A DNA stretch of 64,000 nucleotides from Isoetes taiwanensis (taxonomy: Eukaryota > Streptophyta > Lycopodiopsida > Isoetales > Isoetaceae), in the NCBI GenBank assembly GCA_021234155.1, contig JAJEKV010000305.1, positions 298,303 through 362,302 of the forward strand. Direction: 5' to 3'. A model generated the notes under the pieces. The model was not told the DNA's origin and did not search any database. It was given only the letters and a program-made list of their open reading frames with translations. Below, in pieces: positions 32,850 through 43,478 of the stretch (the first letter of the stretch is position 1; each line of letters begins with the position of its first letter). The translations under genes and the position numbers were made by a program.

Positions 32850-33265
32850 TAGTATGACGAAGGGATAAGGATAAGGAACCCTACGAGAGATTGGTCCAAA
32901 GAAACGTTTTATATCATTCATATATAACAAAAAACTATAGCAAAAAATAACCCCTTCTACTTCTTTAGCATCATGAAGGGATAAGGAACCCTACGAGATA
33001 TTTGTTGCAGAATAATGCTAGTGAAATGCATATCATCCATATAAAACAAAAATACGGCAAAAATATGTTTTGCTGCATATCGTTATATAAAACAAAAAAT
33101 AACCCATCGTGTGCTTGTGAAGATTCGAACCCAAGTCCCTTTGCAAACAAAATGCATATCATTTAAATAAAACAAAACATAATCCCATCGTGTGCTTGTG
33201 AAGATTCGAACCCAAGTTCCCACCCTAACAGGCGAACAATGTTACCAATGCGCTATCTAAATGGA
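32850..33265 (-). repeat. Duplicated tRNA-like/SINE-like segment
   Basis: CATCGTGTGCTTGTGAAGATTCGAACCCAAGT occurs at about 33,107 and 33,187 (quoted here only as its key parts: GTGAAGATTCGAACCCAAG). On minus, the right copy reads TAGCGCATTGGTAACA (A-box-like), then GGTTCGAATC (B-box-like) about 40 nt later. Left of it, GGGATAAGGAACCCTACGAG is also duplicated (about 32,865 and 32,978). It looks like a tRNA-derived SINE head amplified within element B. Confidence 0.5.
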
Positions 33266-33760
33266 TGTTATAACAAATGGAATACATTTCTATTTACGAC
33301 ATTAATAAATCTGAAACCAGACATGGCGGACATTACCTGAGCTCTGATCCATCGACAACAGTCCATCCGCAGTTGCCTATACCTGGTCGATCCAAGATCC
33401 GGAGCTGGAGAGGGTGTAGGATGGAGCCTGTAGGAGCCCACAAGTGAAACGGAGGGATTGAAGCCACAACAGAGGCCTGGTGGGCGGCCCATAATTGTAA
33501 TCGATTCCTTGGACTAAGAGGTAAATATCACTTTAGAAGCATCACGAAAAACAGAAGCAATCTAATTTTTAGCTATGAAGAGCAACCATCCTAGACCCAT
33601 CTAAGTACCAGCCAGACAGAAACCAACCGAGTTGACAAAAGAATATACACATCAAACCTGCTGTCATCCTCTATTAGAGCACAAGACCTCAATCACACCG
33701 ATTAAACTGCCCAGATTGGAAAAAACCCTGGACCAAAATACCAAGAACCAAATCTGAAGC

Positions 33761-34086
33761 AAACGATGCAAGCCTACCTCTAAAGCCAACCAAGAAAGAA
33801 ACCACTTTTACCAAACGATCATATCAAAAGATCACCAAATCGACAAAGAACAGAAGACAAAAAGCCCCAAATCTGCAAAGAACAAAGCCACCAAAAAATA
33901 GAAGAAAAAACGCAGTTCTGTGCAAACGAGGCAAGCCTACCTCTAAAGCCAACCAAGAAAGAACCACTTTTACCAAACGATCATATTAAAAGATCACCAA
34001 ATCGGCAAAGAACAGAAGACAAAAAGCCCCAAATCTTGAAAGAACAGAGCCACCAAAAAATAGAAGAAAAAACGCAGTTCTGTGAT
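33761..34086. repeat. Tandem duplication, 163-bp period
   Basis: GCAAGCCTACCTCTAAAGCC starts at 33,768 and again at 33,931. Both copies run through CCACTTTTACCAAACGATCA to AACGCAGTTCTGTG with only a few differences. Confidence 0.9.
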
Positions 34087-34583
34087 AACAACTTATCTGA
34101 ATAGAGGTCGCTCTGTAGACTGTAGACGATGGTACCTGGTAAAAGAGCGCCGACAAAGGGCCGTCCCCCGAGCAAGAAGGCAGCGTATAATCTCCTTCGA
34201 TACAAAGAAGGCAAAGTAAACAAATACCATGGATTAACTCGTTATAAGGCTAGATCACGATTGCGGCAATACGCAGAGCGAAAACTCCACCGTCAAGGAT
34301 GAGATGCACTAGGGCACAAGGAAGAAGAGCTACGGCAGGTGTAAGGAAGATGAGACATACTGAACAGGGATGAGAAACTGCTAGGATAGAAAGAAACGAA
34401 CTTCAGAGAAAGCTAGACAGAGACAAGCAGTTCAATGAAACTGATAGGATAGAGAAGAAGGAGAAATCTAGCTCAAGAGAACGCCGATGATAGAACAATG
34501 AAGAGAGGCTGAATAAATAGGAGGAGTGACAAAGGGACGTCCCCATCCAAGGAATGTCGGGACAGCAATAGAACCGTGGCATT

Positions 34584-35270
34584 ATTGTTGCCAATGAGCA
34601 AGGAATCATCCACATACAAAGCAATGATGAGTAAGAACTTGCCTTGACGACGGATGTAGACATTAGAATCAGCCTCAATAGGATGGAATCCTTGGTCTTT
34701 GAAGAAAGAATCTATGGTCTTGTACCAAGCACGTGATGCTTGCTTTAACCCATAAAGTGCCTTCGTCAATTTGCATACTAAATGCTCAGCACCAGCTTTG
34801 ATATAACCCTGAGGTTGCTTCATATATATTTCTTCATCAAGTTTGCCATTAAGAAATGTTTGTCTTGACATCCGCTTGATGAACCTCAAGATTATAATGA
34901 GCAAGCAAATGCAAGAAGAATGCGAATGCTCATCATTTTGACCACCGGAGAAAATGTTTCCAAGTAATCAATGCCATATTGTCGGGTTGAACCCCACGCG
35001 GCAACCAAGCGTGCTTTGTAGCCTGCCGATGGTGCCATCGGGGATGGAGCTTGCATTTGTAGACCCATTTGTTACCAACAACCTTCCGATCATGAGGAAG
35101 AGGAACCAAATCCCAAGTGCCATTTTGAACAATAGAATCCATTTCGTGGTCCATTGCCCACGCCAATGAGGTGCGAAGACATGAAATAGCTTCACGATAG
35201 TGGTGGGTTCACCGATAATAGCAAAGACCACAAAACTCCATAATGTTGGGCATAATTTCAGCATAGAAAG
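34584..35270 (-). pseudogene. Copia RT N-terminal half
   Basis: Minus frames give [28 protein letters not shown], then FLNGKLDEEIYMKQPQGYIK, LTKALYGLKQASRAWYKTID and ALYVDDSLLIGNN (catalytic YVDD). Frameshifts lie near 35,060 and 34,900. The protein stops at the 34,580 junction with element B and resumes at 27,820. Confidence 0.9.
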
Positions 35271-35988
35271 CAAACCTTTGAGAAGGAAAAACGTTTCCTT
35301 TTACCTCGACCAAGTTCTTCTTCAACTCCTCCTTGATCAAGATGATCAAAATCACCTCCCTGGATCGGATGGGTCAAGATCTCCTCCTTGATCGGATGTG
35401 TCAAGATCGTGCTACCGCGGATCGAAACGTGGGTGCTTCAGGACGCAGTGCGGACCGCTAGCGCCTGGAACCGCTTCTGTGCCGGAACCGCTTTGCAGTC
35501 TTTGGAATATCAGAAATTGAGTCCAGATGGATTGGAAGCTATGGCGCCATCGTTATCCAGCAGAGATATCAATAAATTCCACATTAGAGTGTTTGAACAT
35601 TCTTTGAAATGCCGAAACATCTTCATGGAAAATAACATCGCGACTAACACAAAGCTTCTTAGTATCAGGATCAATCAACCTATAACCATGCTTGCACCGG
35701 GTCGAGAAACCCACAAAAATCATTTTCTTTTTGGTATGCTCAAGTTTCTTTGCGGTTAGCTTTGGGAATAAGCATAAAGGCAAGACATCCAAAGACACGC
35801 AAAGCGAGACAAATTTGGCTTTATGCCGCTGAAAGCTTGTTCAGAGTCCGATTTTTCACAAAGACGATGGGCAATCTATTGAGAAGGTAAACCGAGTACC
35901 TTAACCGCCTTCAGCCCAAAGTTGAATGGGTGTCGAGGATTGAGCGAGCAAGCAACATGCCATGTCAACAATGCCGCGATTCTTCCGC
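35271..35988 (-). pseudogene. Copia integrase C-terminus
   Basis: Minus frames contain HSIIFV/RNRGIVDMACCLLAQSS (about 36,000-35,900) and LPLCLFPKLTAKKLEHTKKK with FVGFSTRCKHGYRLIDPDTK (35,798-35,600), the GYR-containing C-terminal block of copia integrases. It is frameshifted relative to the upstream integrase core. Confidence 0.8.
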
Positions 35989-36987
35989 TCAAAGAACGCC
36001 ATTATGTTGTGGAGTATGAGGCTCGATAAGTTGGCGCTCAATACCATGATCAGCACAAAAATGATTGAATGCTTGACTGGTAAATTCTCCACCATTATCA
36101 GATCTGAGCTTCTTAATCTGATGGGCTACTTGATTCTCAACAAGCGCTTTCCATTCTTGGAAATGGGCAAATGCATCAGATTTTCGCTTCAAGAAATAGA
36201 CCCATGTTTTCCTGCTCAAATCATCAATGAATGTCAGAAAATAATAAGCACCCGAGAGAGAGGGAACATGAGTTGGACCACAAAGATCCGTGTGTACTAG
36301 TTCAAGAACAGCAGTAGCACGAGATCGAATGAGAGTAAAGGATCTGCGGTGTTGTTTGCCCAATGCACAAGCCTCACAACTTGCAAGAGTAGGGTGCTGA
36401 TGAAGATCAAAACCTTCTACAAGTTGAGGCAGCTGGTTGAGTGCTTTAAGACTGATGTGTCCAAGCCTCTTATGCCACAAATCACAAGTACCATTACCAG
36501 CAGCTACAAGAACAACTTGATCAGCATATTCTTGGCCCAAATGGTAGAGATTACCCGTACGAATAGCACGAGCAAGGCTCTTTCCTGTAACTTTGCTGCG
36601 AACAATGCAGTCATCACTATCAAAGATAACTATTGTGCCCATATCAGCAAGACGTGCAACAGAAATCAGATCTTTACGCAAAGTAGGCGCATACATTACC
36701 CCTTTTAGAGTGAAATTACCAAGACTTGTGGGTACTTGAATGTCACCCATTCCGCAGATTTGATGCTCACTATTGTCGCCGATTTGAACAATGTGATTGG
36801 AAGAGGTAGGTCTGAAACTTTCAAACCAATCTTTGTGCCAACTAATATGAGCTGTAGCACCAGAATCCATGATGAATTTGATAGAGCGAGGGGCTGCCAC
36901 TTGTTTACAAAGATAGACATAATCCGGGCTGCAAGGAACCACATTGGCTACGCTTACTTCTTCAACAATTTATTTACATTGTTTTGA
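35989..36987 (-). pseudogene. Copia protease and integrase core
   Basis: A long minus frame (317 codons). FIMDSGATAHI is the aspartic protease active site; CDLWHKRLGHISLKALNQLP is the pre-integrase block with C/H zinc residues down to SCEACALGK; VHTDLCGP, FIDDLSRKTWVYFL and LRSDNGGEF supply the integrase D-D; IERQLIEPHTPQHNGV supplies the E-region. The block is well preserved, but the frame is not continuous with gag or RT. Confidence 0.93.
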
Positions 36988-36989
36988 AG

Positions 36990-37900
36990 CTTTGTTTGTC
37001 TCCAAAGCTTTCAGTTTGTGCTCAAGATCCTTCATCTTCTTCCTACATTCTCGCCGCGGTATGATTGCCTTTCTTGCAATAGTCACAAACCTCTTTGCTT
37101 GATGTGTGCCTTTGTTGTCAAGACCCTTTGAAGGCATTGTTGCTCATGTTATTTTTCTTTTTCTTAGCTTTTTTCATTACCTTTTGCATAGGATTTAGGC
37201 TCAGAATGACCTGCAAAGAAAGCATTATGCTCATCTTTGATAATCCCAAAGATCCTTCCTCATCATAATCTCCTCCTTGACGGAAGTGATTGATTGCGAT
37301 TGAGGTCCATGTCAAGAATTTGCATGAGATTGCTCGCAAGAAAGCATGGAAAGAATTGGGTAAGGATCTAAGAAAGAAGAATAATTGCAATGAAGGAGAG
37401 ATCTTATTCTCTTCTCCGGAGGCTTCAATCTGCGAAAGGTGTTCTTCATGCGGTCTGCGAACTTGTCAAGACTCTCGGTCTCTTCCCCAACAAGATATTC
37501 ACCCTTCAAAGATACAAATGCCCAATTTGTGTATGGGTCTTCTTTTTCATGCTCTTGGATGAGAGCATTCCATAAATCATGGTTGTTCTCCTTCTGAACC
37601 TCATCAAGAAGAGATTCAAAGAACAGAAAGCCCAATCGTAGCCATAGCCTTGTCATCCGTACCGCCAAGCATCAAGAACAGATTTATTCTTGCCATCTGG
37701 CCGCAAGCTTTCGGGTCTTTGGTTCTTGGCCACTAACAATTCCCCAGACTCCTTCAGCCTTAAGAATGAGAGTCATTCTTCTCTTCCATTGCTGAAAACC
37801 TGTGCCATCAAAGATTTGAATCACACGACCGCCAGGGAAGGTAATCTGGTTGTAGCTTGCATCCTTCTCTATTGCTGTGTTGATCTTGAATCAATCTTAG
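36990..37900 (-). pseudogene. Copia gag region
   Basis: Minus frames carry NHDLWNALIQEHEKEDPYTN and LDKFADRMKNTFRRL (gag UBN2-like), and upstream fragments ending near the primer-binding site. The CCHC region around 37,080 is disrupted. Several frameshifts. Confidence 0.75.
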
Positions 37901-37910
37901 CACACCTAGT

Positions 37911-37922
37911 GCTCTGATACCA
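37911..37922 (-). other. Copia primer-binding site
   Basis: Reads TGGTATCAGAGC on the minus strand, complementary to the 3' end of initiator tRNA-Met and directly abutting the 5' LTR. Confidence 0.95.
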
Positions 37923-38251
37923 TGTCAAGGTTGCACCAAGAAAGGGAGAGAAGGGGATGCACACCAATATCCGAGAGCGCAAGCTCCCAAAACAAAGGCA
38001 AAATGGAATTGTATTGAAACGTATGTGAGAATACAAGATATAAAAAGGGGCAGTAAATAATAGCTGCTCCCGTTACCAACCACACTTAATTATGCCGTAA
38101 CTAATAAAGGCAAGTGGGTGCCGTAGCTAATTAAGGCAAGTGGGTGGGCAGGCGTATGTGCTGATGAAGTGCTGATTCAGCACATAGTCAGCACCTATGT
38201 GCTGAGTGCTGTCAAAGCAAGATGGTGATCTCGATATCATATATCTCGACA
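37923..38251 (-). repeat. Copia 5' LTR
   Basis: Starts TGTCAAGGTTGCACC and ends ATATCTCGACA on plus, next to target duplication TGCCA (38252-38256). In the region where it differs from the other LTR it carries a short repetitive pattern TGTGCTGA/CAGCACATAG. Confidence 0.95.
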
Positions 38252-38463
38252 TGCCATTCTAAGGAAAACAAGATTTTATCATGTCTACCTTCTCTTTTAG
38301 TTCTCTGGATAAGACACTGCATTTCCCTTTTTAGAATGAAGTGTTCTTTAATATAGGCTAATGCTACTTCTGCGTGACATGAGCTGTCAAACATAGGTTG
38401 AAATAGTTTTGGCATTTTATCTTCTTGCATGAAGAAGCCATTTCTTTTCATCCGACAAAACAG

Positions 38464-39167
38464 GTAGTTGAAGCAAGCGCATGGTTCTTAAAAATGATAT
38501 TCCAATCTGCACTTGCACTTAAGAATGACATGTTTCAAGGGCATAGGATGGAACTGATCATGGCATTGCTTAACAGTGGAAACGATAACACTGCCGAAGT
38601 TGCTGCAAGTGTTTTAGCACGCTGCTGTGAAACCCATGAACATCAGAAAGCACTTGCTGATGTGGGATGCTTTCAAAGTGTTATGGACCTTCTTACAGGG
38701 TCTGTAAACAAAAGAGAAGCAGCATTAGATGTTTTAGCAGCTCTTACGAGAAATAATCAGCAAACCTCAACAATGCTGAAGGCTATGGAACAGGGAGCTG
38801 CTGTAACAAAGATTATGAGATTAACAAAAGATAAGTCCTCTTGTAGAAGGTTGCTTGCTTGCATATGTCTCTACAATGTTGGGAGAGCATGCCCATCTGG
38901 ACACGAAAATGAGATTGAAATTAGGAAGTCTATGTTAATTGGATGAATCAGGACAAGTTGGTGAGCAAGCTTCTGGAATATTGGCCGACCTAGTAGCAAA
39001 CTTTGAAGAGCTTCAGAAGTTTGCATATGAGCTGAACATAATTAGGAAACTTGTGGACTTTCTACTGCAAAGGACTTATAGAGAGGCGGCTCGAGGGAGT
39101 GCTCATGGCACTTGCTGAGGTATGTTCGAGGTTGGAGGAGAGTTGTAGTCAGTTGCTTGCACTTGAG
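38464..39167 (+). pseudogene. ARMC8: ARMC8-like armadillo repeat protein, partial
   Basis: Starts after an intron acceptor (AACAG at 38459-38463) and ends at a donor-like GAG|GTAGGC (39167). It encodes armadillo repeats matching the middle of plant ARMC8: SGNDNTAEVAASVLARCCET, QKALADVGCFQSVMDLL, SVNKREAALDVLAALTRNNQ, KDKSSCRRLLACICLYNVGR, then in a second frame LDESGQVGEQASGILADLVA and in a third LEGVLMALAEVCSRLEESCS. ARMC8 is a scaffold subunit of the CTLH/GID ubiquitin ligase. Two frame changes (about 38,935 and 39,085) without splice signals indicate a pseudogene or sequence errors. No other certain ARMC8 exon is seen; the copia lies about 200 bp upstream, presumably in an intron. Confidence 0.75.
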
Positions 39168-39858
39168 GTAGGCTTGCTAAATGTTCTCTATATCTTTTGA
39201 ACGAGCTCATTCCATGTTGGCAGGAGGGCAATTGTCTTTTGCAATTTATGCCTATTCATTAGTGTAGTGTCCTTTGTAAATGATTAATTTGTGCCCACCT
39301 TCATATAATAGAATCCTTTGCATATATCTTTATATGCAGAAAAGTTCAACGTTGATAACTATACCATTATTAGATGCTAATGAAGTCAGTGGAATATCTG
39401 TAGCAGCTAGTTTCTTCTATGCATAGTATGGTTGATTGGCTAGGTTCATGAGCTGTCACTTAATAGACATATTTTTCATTTAGTCATGAAATTGTAATTT
39501 CATAGAATGGATCTCAAGTATTGCTATAGCTGGTCTGTTTGAACACAATCGTTCCATTAGTTAAAGCTGGAGTTCTTGGTATACTTGCAACACTAGTGAT
39601 TGTATACCAGATATTCAAGATGGTTCTTGTGCTTCCATTTTGTAGGGTCAAATTCTATAATAGTGTCAAGTTACCAATCGTGCATATCCTGTGTTCCTGC
39701 AATCAACAGAAGGCTCCATTATAATGGCATATGAAAGCAAGGCACATTGAGCAAATGATCTTCCCTTCTCCTTTGATTTGTCTCTATAATCTGCAAGTCA
39801 TGAACAATAGTCATTTCCAAATTGCAAACACTAGTTAAGGAAAAAGAGCGAAGCTCAC
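39168..39858. other. Intron/intergenic, possible scrap of a further exon
   Basis: A plus frame at about 39,545-39,600 (IVPLVKAGVLGILATLV) could be a decayed armadillo-like exon. Otherwise AT-rich non-coding. Confidence 0.3.
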
Positions 39859-39964
39859 CTTATCTGCATCTTCAGGAAGTGATGCGATGCTTTCTAGTGT
39901 TGGAGTCCACACTTTTTATTGTCTTGTCAATGCCACTTGTTGCTAAAATTGTACCATGTGGTGG
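39859..39964 (-). CDS. WD40/DCAF-like protein, one exon
   Basis: The minus strand starts after an acceptor-like CTCCAG (39965-39970) and ends at a donor GTGAGC (39853-39858). The exon reads PHGTILATSGIDKTIK and, after a 1-nt frame change, VWTPTLESIASLPEDADK. This matches the last WD repeat of DCAF-type substrate receptors (DCAF8 and relatives; ATSGID..IK.W.P), which bind DDB1-CUL4 ligases. The frame change suggests a pseudogene or a sequencing error. Sequence to the right (about 40,190-40,270 and 40,777-40,850) may include the preceding exon. Confidence 0.55.
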
Positions 39965-40189
39965 CTGGAGTTGAGTTTAGTTTGAACAACTCAACCCCAG
40001 CCATATATGTTGTTCTACCCCCTATTGTTGCATTCCTATAAAACCAAAGAATCTGCCAGCAATGAAACCATTATTGCACTTAATGGCCAAGTCAAAAAAA
40101 TCTTAAATTCCATGGCATACCTTATAAGATTTCTGTGCACGAAGCTTCGAAGATATCCCTGCATGTCGGACTTGCACTTCTTTTTGTGA

Positions 40190-40850
40190 ACAACTACAAA
40201 ATGGAGAGGAAAGCAAGTTTGTTCATAGCTCAGTAGATCACCATAACCATACACCAAAAAATTGCCATAGTGTAACGGGCCCATGATAGATGGCTCGAGT
40301 ATTCGAACCTTGAATGTGCCTGTGGGGCATTCCTGAGACACCGGCATAAATGGGTAGAAGCGACTACTCATAAACGTCTAGACGGTTTTGTCCAGTTGGT
40401 TAAGGGCATGTCGGTTAGGAACGTCACAGTTGGTATCAGAGTAGGTCTCGAGTTCGAGTCTCCATGGGTGCCTATATGCATGGGTAATTTGCAAAGACAT
40501 GGTATGGCATAGACATGGTATAGACTTGGATGCTAGAGGACGAGCATAGTTCTAGTGGGAGAGACTATAACGGGCCCATGATAGACCGCTCGAGTATTAG
40601 AACCTTGAATGTGCCTGTGGAGCGTTCCTGATACACCGACATAAATGGGTAGAAGCGACTACTCATACTGTGGGGCATTCCTGATACATCGACATAAATG
40701 GGTAGAAGCGACTACTCATAAACGTCTAGACGGTTTTGCCCAGTTGGTTAAGGGCATGTCGGTTAGGGACGTTACACATAGCCGTTGCTTCCAACAAAAA
40801 TGACAGTGAGATCAAAGTCAATGATGAATCTTGCAGAAAAACAGAAGATA
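40190..40850 (-). pseudogene. Possible preceding WD40 exon interrupted by TRIM
   Basis: Across the TRIM, minus-strand sequence reads FVGSNGYG then NFLVYGYGDLLS, which resembles the S-G-S-D-D-G-N-F/I-x-x-W block that precedes the ATSGID repeat in DCAF proteins. The TRIM target duplication (CATAG) falls within this block. Weak assignment by position and pattern. Confidence 0.3.
40271..40776 (+). mobile_element. TRIM (terminal-repeat retrotransposon in miniature)
   Basis: A 506-bp element flanked by CATAG (40266-40270 and 40777-40781). The left LTR (40271-40428) starts TGTAACGGGCCCATGATAG and ends CGTCACA. The internal region starts two nt later with the primer-binding site TGGTATCAGAGTAGG and ends with AGTGGGAGAGAC (polypurine). 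The right LTR (40566-40776) starts TATAACGGG and ends CGTTACA, and contains an internal duplication of about 53 bp around ATAAATGGGTAGAAGCGACT. No coding capacity; it must have moved with another retrotransposon's proteins. Confidence 0.92.
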
Positions 40851-42421
40851 TAAGACAATATCATGACCCAGCAAATAAAAACCATAAATCTTGAACTAGC
40901 AACAAAGCCCCCGAGATGCTTAATAGTCTCTAGGTTGCTCATGGATCCTTCTATTAGAATCTAATATTTTATTTTGACGCAAACATGGGAGTTCATTAGG
41001 AATAAATCCTGCAAAAGCTTCCTTGCTACAAAAGCTGTAAAACATGGCACCTGATAGCTGCTCGCAAATCTCAACTGATTTCAATTGCTCAGTTCTGAGA
41101 CAATGCTAAAGTTTAAAGCATTCTCAACACCTATTTGAATAGCTGATCCGATGGCCTTACTTGCAGGAACAAATAAGCATGCTCAACTCTAGCCCTCTGC
41201 GGATCTTATCCACCCAAATGCATGTTGAAAAGCTTGATAGTGCAGGACACGAACTTACAGATATGGCAAACACAAAGGCAATAAATCAATCTTCAGCATT
41301 CTTATCCAATAAAACCATCAATGCTTTATGATGTCTTACATGGTAATACCATTTACTGAGCCACGAAATTGGAGCTACAGAGTTCGAATTCAACTTCCAG
41401 GATTCATAACGATATTTTAGCAAAATAAAGATTGCTGATCCTCCAACCTAAAGAAATAATAGATGTTAAACTAGTGATGGATAGAAGTGAAGAAAAAGAA
41501 GAGATATGCTACAATGCAAGTCTCCATACTGCAAACCAACAATGAAAACATTAAGTATATCTTATCTCTAATAGCTATTCATGAGAATCCAACCCAAAAC
41601 ACAAATGCAAGGCAAATGCAAAGTGTGAAAGGGGAGGATCTCCATTCAAATTTCATCCTAGCTGAAGGTATCCTTGTTTAACTTCAGAAAAGTGTAGTCG
41701 AAAGAAAATGATGCACCGCGATGTTCTGATTCAAATAAAATGGGTCTGTTTGGAGCTCTAACAAAAGAATAGGATAAGATTTAGGGCATGATGAAATCGG
41801 ATGAAGAACCCAAAACAGACAATCCATGAGGACCAAAATGCATATTTATCAGAGAATGAGCAGTTGATAAAGAATTTGGCTTATGATCTTAAGCAACTAT
41901 GCCAGATTTGGGTGGATTCCATAATAAAAACATATGCACTATCCAAACACAAAGATCAAAGTCGACCAAACCAGATTAGTCATGCACATCCATCGCAACC
42001 TCTGGTAATCCATTGCAAATTTGTTGCAGAGCTTTGTTCAAAGCCTTCCTTGTGCAGGAAATGGCTGAAATTTATCAATAATTCAACTTGAAAATGGATT
42101 TGAAGAGTCGGGAATAGGATTATTTAGGCATTGTCCACCTTACACCCAGTGTAACGGAATTTGATGCCGGAATTTGAGGCCTGCAATTGAAAGTAGTTGT
42201 TAAATCGACATGCTATAAAGAAAGCTCCAAATCTAGCAAATATCAAAACGTGGATGGTCCAACCTTGCCTCCTTGCGACAAGCAAGACCTTGAAAACAAA
42301 TTTCAGGTGCGAACATAAAGACAATGCTCTTCTTTGGTAAAGAGCTTACAGAATTGGCCTTGCACCAACGATAGAACTTTTCTGATTAGGATAGTCGAAA
42401 ATCAATTATTAGATGCAGGTC
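40782..42421. other. No confident gene
   Basis: AT-rich sequence. A minus frame at about 41,070-41,200 (KAIGSAIQIGVENALNFSIV) has protein-like composition and an exon-like block lies near 42,120-42,190, possibly upstream exons of the WD40 gene, but I cannot assign either. A run of 23 A at 42422-42444 on plus may be another retro tail. Confidence 0.35.
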
Positions 42422-43478
42422 AAAAAAAAAAAAAAAAAAAAAAACCCAACTCGGCAAAATCCATAGCTAAATATACTCCTGCCCCCTTTTTTTTTTTTGG
42501 AAAGTAAGAGATGTTTTTTCTATTAATTAATAAAAGCCATACATATATCTGCTAATAGAGAGCAGATCCATGAAGGGGAAAAAAACCAGCTACTATAGTC
42601 ACATTTTAAGTCCAATAAATTGTGCACAATACTAATAGTATGAAACTTGAGAAATAAACATGGAAAAGTAGATTTTGCAACAGTAATATCTTTGACTGCA
42701 ATATAATAGCCAAAACTTGAGTCAATACCCAAGCAAAATGTTAACCAAAAACAAGATTTAATATTGAGCATTAGCATTGGTCGGCAGATAGGGGGATGAA
42801 GGCCTAGTGTGAAAGAGGCCTGTTATAATGAGGCTCTGAGAATGTGGCAGAAGTGTAACAGAAAGATCATTGCACGATCTGATCAAAGATAGAATTGTAT
42901 ACCCAGTAAAAACCTGCTGTTGTACCAAACTTATAACTGACATTTGTCTGTGCCATTTTCCATAAGAAGGTAATGAATATCCTCTTTTTCCATGAGGATA
43001 ATGATTGTGCCATAGAGGTCTGCTAGCATCTTATGAGACTAGTATAATTCTCTATATCTGCTGAGCTGTCTATCAGTTAAGGAGTAATGATACATGAACA
43101 AGAAGTTGAATAAGCAGTACATCTGCACAACCTCCCTTTCATTACTGTTTGTTCTGACTTCATACAATTTAATCTCGTCTGTTGTAGCACCAAGACCTGG
43201 AGGTTGAATGTTTGAAATACCTGTGCTGTTAGTGTAAAGAGTTGCGTCATGGTAAGTCAACATAGTGTCGAACTTGTTTCTGCCCTCACCCATACAGAAC
43301 TCCAGATATTCTATCAAAATCATCAGAGTAAGGAGCATTAGAATGGATCACATTAAGATGAGATATGAAAAGATTAAAAACACCATAGAAGGTACCAATT
43401 GCATCCCATTTCCTGTCATAATTAGGTGCAGGGCAGGGGATTTCGTAGAGGCCTCCGGATTCCGGAGGAGGCTACGAT

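Larger units (their letters stand above)
28810..34579. mobile_element. Element B of a CATT-flanked insertion pair
   Basis: A 5.77-kb element starting CCTAGGATGGGTCCTATAAT and ending CAATAGAACCGTGG, between CATT at 28806-28809 and 34580-34583. The plus strand is strikingly purine-rich. No protein domain is recognisable on either strand. The interior holds decayed long-period direct repeats (see separate entries), so it looks like a non-autonomous, repeat-built element. Removing A, B and two of the three CATT copies leaves the RT frame continuous. Confidence 0.7.
26494..38251 (-). mobile_element. Ty1/copia LTR retrotransposon with nested insertion
   Basis: LTRs at 26494-26827 and 37923-38251 both have TG...CA ends and are flanked by TGCCA at 26489-26493 and 38252-38256. 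A primer-binding site TGGTATCAGAGC abuts the 5' LTR and a purine tract abuts the 3' LTR. The minus-strand domain order is gag, protease, integrase, RT, RNase H (copia order). A 6.8-kb insert (27,825-34,579) interrupts RT. Intact ends and very similar outer LTR portions suggest a fairly recent insertion, but several frameshifts are present in pol. Confidence 0.95.

Noticed and set aside
43039-43338. 99-codon minus-strand frame (MGEGRNKFDTMLTYHDAT...)
   Set aside because: Looks protein-like, but it lies within the 5' region of the plus-strand LINE by the ATAATTCTCT boundary, and I recognise no family; if the LINE actually starts near 43.4 kb it would need reconsideration.
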